Below are positions 1 to 6,073 of a stretch of DNA of 6,073 nt, in pieces. Both the position numbers and the translations under genes were made by a program. The notes under the pieces were generated by a model that worked only from the letters and a program-made list of their open reading frames with translations, made no database searches and was not told where the DNA came from. Origin of the DNA: an uncultured Verrucomicrobiota bacterium (lineage in GTDB: Bacteria > Verrucomicrobiota > Kiritimatiellia > RFP12 > UBA3636); the NCBI GenBank assembly GCA_946534745.1, contig CAMNDA010000044.1, positions 1-6,073 of the forward strand, given 5' to 3'. How positions within the stretch are numbered: the first letter of the stretch is position 1; each line of letters starts with the position of its first letter.

Positions 1-3000
1 ACCGGCGAGTCGGCGTCGACGCCCGTATCGGGCTCGTTCACGACGTTGGCCGGTCTGGCGGTCTCGTGGTCCTCGGCCACTTCGGCCACCGGTCTATCGG
101 AGATCGGCCACGACCATGTCATCGTCGCCGGCGAGATCGGGACGCTCGGCGCCGCGACGGCGTGCGAAATCCAATGGAAGTCCTGGGGTCAGGGCGAAAC
201 CGAGCCGGAGACCTGGACGACGCTCACGAACGGGCTTGCCGCCGGAGACGTCTTCCAAGTCGCCGTCGGAGGCAAGACGCCGCTGACGGACTACAACTAC
301 GCATTGCGCGCCGTCGGCAACGACGATCCCCCCTCGACGACGGTGCCGGTGACGGGCTCGTTCACGACCGCGCCCGGGCTGACGGTCGCCTGGACCTCGG
401 CGACCGCCTCGGCGGGCCTTTCGAGGATCGCGCCCGATTTCGTCACCGCGAGCGGCTCGGTTTCGGCGCTCGGCGGCGCGACGGCGTGTGCCATCCAGGC
501 CAAGGTCTGGCTCTCCGGCGATTCGGAGCCCGGGAGCTGGACGACCGTCGCGGAGGACCTGGCGCTGAACGCTTCGTTCAACGCCACGATCCGCGAAACG
601 TCGGCGGGCGATGCCATCGCCCCCGGAACGGCCTACGCCTACGCCCTGCGCGCCGTCGGGAACGACGCCGAGGAGACGGATCCCGTCACCGGCACGTTCA
701 CGACGGGCGGCGAGTCGGGGGAGACGATCGGATCGGACTACACGAAGTTCTTCGACGACGGCACGAACGCCTGCTGGGTCGTGAAGGGCTTCGAGCGCTA
801 CCTGCCCTTCACCGTGACGGGCTACACGGGCACCGAGACGCTCACGAACTTCCCGGTTCTCGTCGACGTGCGCGACACGGATACGAACGGCTTCCGCTAC
901 AGCGACTTCTACCACTACGACGGAAGCGACATGGCCTTCGTGGACGACACGGGGCACATCATCCCGCACGAGATCGACACGTGGAACAAGAACGGCATGT
1001 CGCTCGTCTGGGTGCGGCTCCCCCGGATGAACAACGGGACGACGTTTACGATGTGCTACCGCAGCCCGCTGCTCGATCCGCTGCCCGACGTCGGGAACAC
1101 GTTCGAGAAATACGTCGGCGTCTGGCACATGAACGAGACGGCGGACGGCGTCGCGACGCTGAAGGATTCCACGGCCAACAATCTTCCGGGCGAATCGCAC
1201 GCCAAATCGCTCGCCGGCGTCAACCATGGGCAGATGATCGGCGGAAACGACCGGCGCGTGGCGCAGGAGACGGGCACCTCGTCCTCGAACGGCCGCATCA
1301 TGGTCTACGACCACGACGACATCCTGCGCTCGGGCGTCGGCAACGTGTTCACCTTTTCCGGCTGGTACAAGGCGGCGGACAACAAGCCGAACTGGGCGTA
1401 TCTCGTGGCGCGCAAGGGAGACGATTATTCGAAGGGCTGGGGCGTCCAGTTCGCCAACGACAATGCCACGGACAAACTCCGCGTCTGGTCCGACCCTCTT
1501 GACACGAAGACCGTGCATAGCGCCACAAACCCTGGTGGATACTACCTCTTTGGAGTCACGAACTACTGCACGGGCGAGAACATCGGTTACAAGCATACGG
1601 ACTGGTCCTACTGGACGTTCGTCTTCAGCAACAGCACCTTCCACGCCTACCACAACGGCGCGGAGCTGGCGAGCACGGCCGGCGGATTCACGCTCGAGCA
1701 GCCGTTCGCGAACGACGAGACCGCCGATTTCGACTATCTGGTCATCGGCGGGCAGGAGTTCGGCTCGGGCGCCTTCAACGGCTGGGTGGACGAGGCCCGC
1801 TATTCGAAGGGCGTCCGCAGCGCCGACTGGATCAAGGCGGAATACGATTCGACGCGGCAGAAGGACACCGCTTTCGTGACCAAGGGGATGGTCGGCAGCG
1901 GCCAGGATTCGGCCGTGCCGGTCGTCGTCTGGGAGAAGGGGGCGGACCTGCCGGTCTCGATCGTCGACGTGAGCTACGCCTACGTGCAGTTCGCCGGCAC
2001 GGTGACGTTCTGCGGCGTCGGGGCGGACGAGTGCCGCATCGAATACCAGCTTTGGGCGGACGGCGAGGAGGACCCGACGGTCGACGGCGCCTGGACGACG
2101 CTGGGCGATCTGGCGCACGCCACGGCCGGAACGTCCTTCTCGGTCCCCGTCACGGGCCTCAAGCAGGACATGCCCTACAACTTCCGCATCCGCGCCGTGA
2201 ACCGGGAGGACGACAAGGAGCAGGCGAACCGCGAACAAACCGGTTCGTTCCGCACGAACGGCAACGTCGCCGAGGAGGCCGAAGGCGAATTGCTGCGCGT
2301 GGACAACAAGTTCTGTCACAAGTTCGTCGCCGGCTCCTACACGTTCACGACGCCGGACTACGTCACGAGCGTCGAGATCCTGGTCGTGGGCGGCGGCGGC
2401 GCGGGCGGCTACAAGATCGGCGGCGGCGGCGGCGGCGGCGGCCTCTTCTACAGCGAATCGTTCCCCGTCGAGACGAACACGACCTACCGCATCAAGGTCG
2501 GCGAGGGCGGCACCGCCGCGGCCAACCTTGGCGCGCGCGGCGGAAACGGCGAACCCTCCTATTTTGCCCGCAAGGATGGCGACAACGAGGAAGACGAGAC
2601 GATTCTGATTTCCGTTCCCGGCGGCGGTGCGGGTGGCAGCCCGGCCTATATTACCGTCGGCAAGAATCAAGTCGCCGTGACAAATATTGCGGCGGGTGCT
2701 GCTGGCGCGTCTGGCGGCGGCGGCACATTTGCGCTGGCCGGGGGGGCGGCCATCTCGAACGAGGTCGACGGCGTCTGGGTCACCTACGGCTACGAAGGCG
2801 GGCAGGGCAACGACAACCGCGAGGGCGGCAATCAGTCCGGCAAGACGGCGGCCGGCGGCGGCGGCGGCGCGGCCCGCAAGGGCGTCACCGCTTCGTTCGA
2901 CAGTTACTACGGCGGCGGCGCGGGCGGTCCGGGCCTTGGAAACTCGATGACGGGCGAACTGCTCTTCTACGGTGCGGGCGGCGGCGGCGGCTATGCCTAC

Positions 3001-6000
3001 AAGGAGGATCAAAGGAGCTACTCGAAGCCGGGCGCCGGCGGCTCCGGCATCGGCGGCAACGCGGCAGATGTCCGCAACGGCACGCCCGCGACCTCCGGCG
3101 TCGAGAACACCGGCGCGGGCGGCGGCGGCGGCTCCATGACACTCAACAACAATACCGACCAGACCTACTGGCAGGGTGGCGACGGCGGCGGCGGCGTGGT
3201 CCTGATCTCCTACGAGATCCACGGCCGCGACCCGATCTCCGAGGATCCGCTCGTCACGATGACCCGTTGCGACTACAACCCGGACGCCGGCACGACCGGC
3301 ACGGGCGTCGCCAGCATCGACTATCGCGTCCTCTGGGCGGGCATCCAAGCCCAGACGAACGACATCTACGTGCTCTACAGCAACGTCAGCTCGAACGACG
3401 TCGCCGCCGGAAACGGCGAGCGCGTCAAGGTCGCGGATGGCGCGATCGGCATCGGCTCGACGACGTTCGTCCCGCCGGAGGCCGGCTGCACCTACTGGGT
3501 TCGCCTCATGGCGCGCAAGGACGGAACCTCCTTCATGTATTCGGACCAGATCGCCACGTTCTACGTCCCGGCGATCACCCTCAAGGCCGCGACCTGGAAG
3601 AAGCAGACCAGCGCATCGGCCGACTACGCGATCGTCGACTACAAGCTCCACGACCTGGACGAGGCGACGCACCTCTACTGCTACTGGAGCGAATCGCGAG
3701 AGGCGCTCGAGGGCGACGATCCGCCGTCCGGCGATGGCGTCCGCCTGCTGGACCTCGGAACCGGAAGGGCGGGCGCCACAACGTTCAACCTCCCCGCCTC
3801 CGAAGGGCTCTCCCGGAACCACCTCTACTACGTCCGCCTCGCGGCGGGCGACGCGAAGGGGCTGAGGCTCAACCTCTCCCTCGACATCCTGCCGCTCGAC
3901 ACGTCGGACAATCCGGCCGTCGCCCTGCTCGGCCAAAACTGGACCAACAACGTCGCGACGCTGCAGTTCCGGACCACGCTCTCCTTCCTCGACCCGGCCG
4001 ACACGACGCTCTTTGCGTTTTATTCGACCACGAAATCTCTCGTCACAAAGAATCAAACGACTAGTTCCGTTGAAGTCGCCTTTGCCAATCTTGGTCTTTG
4101 CTCTGCAATCCCCGACGAGAAGGACACGACCGCCTCGTTCCCGCTTTGGGCGACCGAAGACACGAACGTCTACGTGCGCCTCGCGCTCTATTCCGCCTCG
4201 AGCAACGCTTGGTACCGTTCTGGATCGACGCTAACAATCGTGATCGATAAGCCCATCGCGGCCAACACGCTTCTGATTTTTGCCGACGCCAACCCGAAGA
4301 TGGGTTGCTACGGCGACGAGCCGCAGACGCTCGACTACACCGTGAGCTACGGCGGCCTCACGGAGGGTCCGGGCTGGGACTATTATACCAATACGATAAG
4401 CATCGGTGGTGAGCAGTCGTGCGCCGTCACGGCGACGTCCAATGTCGGCCAGTACGATATCGAGAAGGGCACGCTTGACCTGTCGAACCATGGCGCGCAA
4501 TATCAGCAGCCCGTCGTCGATCCGGACACGGGAGAGCCGACGGGCGAGTACGTCACCTACTCCTACCTGCTGTCGTATGCCGGGGCGAAGTATACCGTCA
4601 CCAACGCCGTGTTCAGTGCGTCGTTCGAAGACGCGGAATTCGACTATACCGGCGAATCCCATCCGGGAGCGCTTTCGCCGACCGTTACGGGCGTTCGGAA
4701 CAACCAGAGGGTGTTGTACGAGTACCGTGTCGGCAGCGGCGATTGGGGCGCTGCCGTTCCTTCGTTCACGGATGCCGGCAATTATATCGTCCAGTTCAAG
4801 GCGTCCGCCCCGAACCATACGGGGAATAACGGCTCATTCGCCGTCACGGTGACCCCCGCGCCGCTCACGGCGACGATCTCGGCCTCGAACATGGTCTACA
4901 CGGGCGTGGCGCAGGTGCCGACGGTCGCGACCAACGTGACCGGACGCGTGAAGCCCGAAAGCAACCCGCTCACGTGCGAATTCCGCGAGGAAGCCGGCGA
5001 GTGGCAGACCGAAGTGCCCTCGTTCACGCAGCCCGGCACCTACACGCTCTGGTTCCGCGCGTCGGCGCCGAATCACGCGACGGCCGTCACGAACTGCACG
5101 TTCACCATCGAGGGCTGGGACTTCCCGGTCACGATGGACGACGGGTTCCAGACGACGATCCGCGTGACCGATCCGGTCTGGTTCGTCCGCAACTCGCCCT
5201 ACACCGGCGACCAGCTCGCGAACGCCCAATTCCGCCACGAGAAACTGGAAGAGCGGTGCGCGAACGGTCTCAAGCTCTGGCAGAACTACGTCATCGAACG
5301 CGCGATCGACGACGCGCTCGTCGCGGCGATCCACCAGGCCTGCGATCGCGTGGCCGAAAACCACTTCGAGATCCGCTTCCCGAACGTGTCGGTGCTGCGC
5401 AACACCGGACTCGCCGTGGACTACCGCCTCGACCGGAAGCTCGCGGGCGAAACCGGCTTCACGGAGGGCCCGCATTCCGACCAGTACGAGATGAACGTGC
5501 CGCTCGGGCCGTCCGACCCGACCGGTCTCTACGTCTTCAACATCGTGCTTTCGACGACGAACGATTCCCCCTCCTTTGCGGTTCTCCCGTCCTGCGCGAC
5601 GGTCGGCGTCCTGCGCGTCACGAGCCCCGCGACGAACGTCGTCGTGGCGGTGCCGTGGATGTCGATGGCGTCCACCAATCCGCAGAACGAGCCCGTCGAG
5701 GTCTCCGAGACGGTCAACCCGAACGGCCTCTCCGTCGGCGACCGGATCCTCGCCTACAACACGGCTTCGAACTTCCAGGGCTGGGCGCATCTGTCGCGCC
5801 TGGGCACGGACTGGGGCGCGATCGAGGCCGGCTCGACCGACGGCGTCGCGGTCGTCGCGACCAACACGACGCGGTTCGCGCGCGGCGGCGCCTTCTGGCT
5901 CGTCCGGACGGATCCCGGCGACTGCTTCTATCTCGTCGGCCGCTACACGGGCGACGAGTACACGACCGAGCTCGCGGGCGGCACGGCGGCCGCTCCCGCC

Positions 6001-6073
6001 TACACGCTCGTCGCGAACCCGACGATGGCCGGCGTAGGCCTGAACGACCTCGTCTTCGTTGACGGCTCCGGAG
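1..6073 (+). CDS. Giant multidomain surface/secreted protein, partial at both ends
   Basis: Frame +1 has no stop codon in 2,024 codons, and its translation gives recognisable beta-sandwich domains end to end, so this is the real gene. No start is visible: the first in-frame ATG (base 931) falls inside the DUF2341-like domain, and domain repeats already run in from base 1. The order is FN3-like repeats, DUF2341-like, LamG-like, FN3-like, glycine-rich, three FN3-like, MBG-like, two Ig-like repeats, an unassigned bridge and a Trp/Gly-rich module. The protein is rich in Thr, Asp, Gly and Ala, has scattered cysteines and shows no transmembrane helix or catalytic motif in this part. Signal peptide and anchor would lie outside the window. 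Families of this kind are extracellular; adhesion or glycan binding is inferred, not shown. Codons mostly end in G or C, with a few relaxed patches. Confidence is high for the coding call and low for function or exact taxon. Confidence 0.96.
22..681 (+). repeat. Two tandem FN3-like protein repeats (residues 8-115 and 116-227)
   Basis: Residues 8-115 and 116-227 are two copies of one domain. Shared blocks are PVSGSFTT/PVTGSFTT at the start (residues 8 and 116), VSWSSATSA/VAWTSATAS, LGAATACEIQ/LGGATACAIQ (Cys55 and Cys163), SWTT or TWTT, and YALRAVGND near the end (from residues 100 and 214). A third start, DPVTGTFTT, follows at 227-235, and the first seven residues of the window look like the tail of an earlier copy, so the array extends upstream. 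DNA similarity is also high locally, for example bases 145-165 against 469-489, spaced 324 bases. The pattern of strands ending in Y-x-Y-A-L-R-A-V resembles the fibronectin type III fold, used in bacteria as extracellular spacers or binding modules. The exact Pfam family is not certain. Confidence 0.8.
724..1107 (+). other. DUF2341-like domain (residues about 242-369)
   Basis: Residues 264-290 give a strand pair ending in LTNFPVLVDV. Then come a short Asp/Tyr-rich stretch with DMAFVDDTGHIIPHEIDTW (310-328), SLVWVRLP (334-341) and GTTFTMCYRSP (346-356). This order matches the DUF2341 family: a strand ending in FPVLV, a D-x-x-G-x-x-(L/I)-P-x-E-I-x-x-W block, a V-W-V-x-(L/V)-P block and a closing T-x-(F/I)-x-(M/L)-x-Y strand. 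The family is known from large secreted bacterial and archaeal proteins, usually just before a LamG-like domain, as here. Its biochemical role is not established. The assignment comes from motif memory, not a profile search. Confidence 0.8.
1108..1866 (+). other. Concanavalin A/LamG-like domain (residues about 370-622)
   Basis: The domain opens with YVGVWHMNET and LKDSTANN (371-394), the usual first strand of bacterial LamG-like jellyrolls (V-W-H-M-x-E followed by D-S-x-x-x-x-N). FTFSGWYK (450-457), YWTFVFSNSTFHAYHNG (537-553) and the closing FNGWVDEARYSKGVRSADWI (592-611), then KAEYD, are the other classic strands. The length of about 250 residues fits the fold. Such domains bind carbohydrate or act as spacers in extracellular proteins; substrate cannot be read from sequence. 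The direct DUF2341-LamG junction is a common pairing. A stretch around residues 499-520 (bases 1495-1560) uses more A/T-ending codons than its surroundings and may be a variable loop. Confidence 0.88.
1903..2268 (+). other. Third full FN3-like domain of the N-terminal repeat family (residues about 635-756)
   Basis: This is a diverged copy of the residue 8-227 repeats, separated from them by the DUF2341 and LamG domains. Aligned landmarks are DECRIEYQLW (676-685) against TACEIQWKSW, AWTTLGDL (697-704) against TWTTLTNGL, YNFRIRAVN (726-734) against YNYALRAVG, and TGSFRT (747-752) against TGSFTT. The equivalent Cys (Cys678) is kept, with an additional Cys671. The FN3-like fold is inferred from strand pattern. 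Its position suggests the DUF2341-LamG pair was inserted into, or sits between, members of an FN3-like array. Confidence 0.72.
2314..3216 (+). other. Glycine-rich domain (residues about 772-1072)
   Basis: The domain begins CHKFVAGSYTFTTPDYVTSVEILVVGGGGAGG (residues 772-803, blocks HKF, YTFTTPD and EILVVGGGG), continues with a Gly8 run, TYRIKVGEGGTA (828-839), repeated GGGGG clusters and NTGAGGGGGS (1036-1045), and closes with GGDGGGGVVLISYEI (1059-1073). This start-to-end order, from F-x-x-P-x-x-V-x-x-(V/I)-x-(V/I)-L-V-V-G-G-G-G to G-G-(D/S)-G-G-x-G-x-V-(V/L)-I-x-Y, is that of the bacterial glycine-rich domain found in very large surface proteins and some phage tail proteins (I believe Pfam Gly_rich_2). 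It is not collagen-like, as there is no G-x-y periodicity. It probably forms a rigid Gly-rich beta structure. Role unknown. Confidence 0.85.
2419..2442 (+). repeat. In-frame (GGC)8 tract encoding Gly8
   Basis: Eight consecutive GGC codons encode residues 807-814. Shorter GGC-type runs of four or five Gly codons occur at 2854-2868, 2977-2991 and 3118-3132. Because the unit is three bases, slippage would change glycine number without breaking the frame. Confidence 0.9.
3247..4254 (+). other. Three divergent FN3-like beta-sandwich domains (residues about 1083-1418)
   Basis: Three segments of similar size follow one another. The first, about 1083-1190, has VASIDYRVLW, DIYVLYSN and CTYWVRLMARKDG, and ends DQIATFYVP. 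The second, about 1191-1299, has ADYAIVDYKLHDL, HLYCYWSES and LYYVRLAAGDAKG. The third, about 1300-1418, has VATLQFRTTLSFL, LFAFYSTTK and NVYVRLALYSASS. Each has the same order: a strand of alternating hydrophobic residues, a strand of the form (I/T/H)-(Y/L)-x-x-Y-(S/W), and a late Y-(W/Y/V)-V-R-L strand just before a short hairpin. The shared Y-x-V-R-L strand supports a common FN3-like fold. They are clearly diverged from the N-terminal repeats. The third contains a patch of unusual codon use (bases 4012-4110). Confidence 0.6.
4255..4614 (+). other. MBG-like Ig-fold domain (residues about 1419-1538)
   Basis: After a strand LLIFADANPKMGCYGDEP (1424-1441) come LDYTVSYGGL (1444-1453), NVGQYDIEKGTL (1481-1492) and YLLSYAGAKYTVTNA (1522-1536). 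The block Y-G-D-x-P-x-x-L-x-Y-T-V-x-Y-G-G-L, followed by a V-G-x-Y-x-I-x-x-G-T block and a final Y-x-(L/V)-x-Y-x-x-A-x-Y-T-V strand, is the signature of MBG-type domains found in bacterial adhesins and giant surface proteins. The insert at 1501-1519, with DPDTGEPTGEY, looks like an extended loop. Function beyond a structural or adhesive module is not known. Confidence 0.75.
4621..5109 (+). repeat. Two tandem Ig-like repeats (residues about 1541-1620 and 1621-1703)
   Basis: The two copies share FDYTG (1547-1551) and MVYTG (1631-1635) near the start, and PSFTDAGNYIVQFKASAPNH (1587-1606) against PSFTQPGTYTLWFRASAPNH (1673-1692) near the end, offset by 86 residues. A conserved strand (LYEYRVGSGDW and LTCEFREEAGEW) precedes each PSFT. 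This is the YDG/MBG style of Ig-like repeat: Y-x-G at the start, then A-G-x-Y-x-(V/L)-x-(F/Y)-x-A-x-x-x-N-(Y/H) at the end. The junction VTPAPLTATISASNMVYTG is typical of such repeats in tandem. Synonymous codons differ through the most conserved block (bases 4759-4818 against 5017-5076), so the duplication is not recent. Confidence 0.75.
5116..5565 (+). other. Unassigned bridging segment with NGLKLWQNYV motif (residues about 1706-1855)
   Basis: I do not recognise a named domain here. It starts with FPVTMDDGFQTTIRVTDPVW, then contains a helix-prone, charged stretch (about 1735-1785, with HEKLEERCANGLKLWQNYVI and AIDDALVAAIHQACDRVAE), and returns to strand-like sequence ending GLYVFNIVLS (1842-1851). 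The helical stretch stands out in an otherwise beta-rich protein. NGLKLWQNYV resembles an N-G-(L/Y)-x-x-W-x-x-Y-(V/A)-L-G motif I associate with segments just before the C-terminal region of large PVC-group surface proteins, but here the usual L-G-(L/D) continuation reads I-E-R. That link is recollection, not a search. Confidence 0.45.
5584..6073 (+). other. Trp/Gly-rich module, probably near the protein C-terminus (residues 1862 onward, cut by window end)
   Basis: The segment has VGVLRVTSP (1868-1876), VVAVPWMSM (1881-1889), GLSVGDRILAYN (1909-1920), FQGWAHLSRLGTDWGAIE (1925-1942), TTRFARGGAFWLVRTDP (1956-1972) and CFYLVGRYTG (1975-1984), then PAYTLVANPT (1999-2008). The order of a V-P-W strand, a G-D-x-(I/L) strand, two Trp-containing strands, R-G-x-(A/G)-(F/L)-W-L-V-R and F-Y-L-x-G-(R/Q)-Y-T resembles a module I associate with the C-terminal part of giant surface proteins in Kiritimatiellota and Lentisphaerota. 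If right, the gene ends shortly after the window. I cannot name a Pfam family and the assignment is tentative. Confidence 0.5.

Noticed and set aside
880..960. Internal start at the ATG at base 931
   Set aside because: It lies in the middle of the DUF2341-like domain, and coding similarity continues well upstream in the same frame.
66..1502. 478-codon open frame in + frame 3
   Set aside because: Arg/His-rich, low-complexity translation typical of a shifted reading of high-GC DNA, overlapping well-supported DUF2341 and LamG domains in frame +1.
2389..3216. Collagen-like or silk-like repeat
   Set aside because: Glycines come in clusters without G-x-y periodicity, and the opening and closing strands fit the bacterial glycine-rich domain.
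2314..3216. Phage tail-fibre gene
   Set aside because: Glycine-rich domains do occur in tail proteins, but the DUF2341, LamG, MBG and FN3-like company fits a cellular surface protein, and no phage gene is visible.
94..4056. 1,320-codon minus-strand open frame
   Set aside because: It is the exact register complement of the coding frame, begins at a TTG, and translates to Arg/Val/Asp/Ala-rich sequence without domains. Its openness follows from the near absence of TTA, CTA and TCA in the sense gene.
2031..4064. 677-codon open frame in + frame 3
   Set aside because: Long Arg runs produced by out-of-frame reading of GGC-rich DNA; overlaps the glycine-rich and FN3-like domains of the true frame.
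4231..5790. Two further minus-strand open frames (4231-4818 and 4834-5790)
   Set aside because: They continue the same complementary register and are bounded by the CTA at 4231 and the TCA at 4834. Arg/Val-rich with no motif.
4974..6062. 362-codon open frame in + frame 3, plus smaller overlapping frames at 4406-4852 and 5576-6037
   Set aside because: Arg-rich out-of-frame translations with no domain, lying over the Ig-like repeats and C-terminal module in frame +1.
1..6073. CRISPR array, tRNA/rRNA, insertion sequence, promoter or terminator
   Set aside because: No regularly spaced identical repeats, RNA-gene signatures, transposase or terminal inverted repeats were seen, and there is no noncoding gap for regulatory sites.

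Overview
The whole 6,073-base window is the interior of one very large protein-coding gene on the + strand. Frame +1 reads from base 1 to base 6073 (2,024 full codons plus one base) without a stop. It has no plausible start: the first in-frame ATG is at base 931, well inside a domain. Both ends of the gene therefore lie outside the window, and the full protein exceeds 2,000 residues. I see no second gene, RNA gene, mobile element, CRISPR array or intergenic gap. The long open frames on the minus strand and in the other + frames are shadows of this gene.

The product looks like a secreted or cell-surface mosaic of beta-rich domains. In order these are: (1) tandem fibronectin-III-like repeats continuing from upstream (residues 1-238); (2) a DUF2341-like domain (about 242-369); (3) a concanavalin A/LamG-like domain (about 370-622); (4) another FN3-like domain of the same family as (1) (about 635-756); (5) a glycine-rich domain (about 772-1072); (6) three divergent FN3-like domains (about 1083-1418); (7) an MBG-type Ig-like domain (about 1419-1538); (8) two tandem Ig-like repeats (about 1541-1703); (9) an unassigned bridging segment with the motif NGLKLWQNYV (about 1706-1855); (10) a Trp/Gly-rich module that probably lies near the C-terminus (about 1862 to the window end). 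Nothing resembles an enzyme active site. Adhesion, glycan binding or a cell-surface scaffold is the most reasonable role, and that is inference from domain types only.

The organism has high-GC DNA with strong G/C preference at third codon positions. Giant DUF2341 + LamG + glycine-rich + MBG proteins with this kind of C-terminal module recall the PVC group, especially gut or sediment Kiritimatiellota, Lentisphaerota and Verrucomicrobiota. The placement is a recollection of family style, not a search result, and is moderate to low confidence.

The points most worth checking are the unassigned 1706-1855 segment, the probable C-terminal module, local patches of relaxed codon use inside the gene, and the in-frame GGC tract, which could vary in length.
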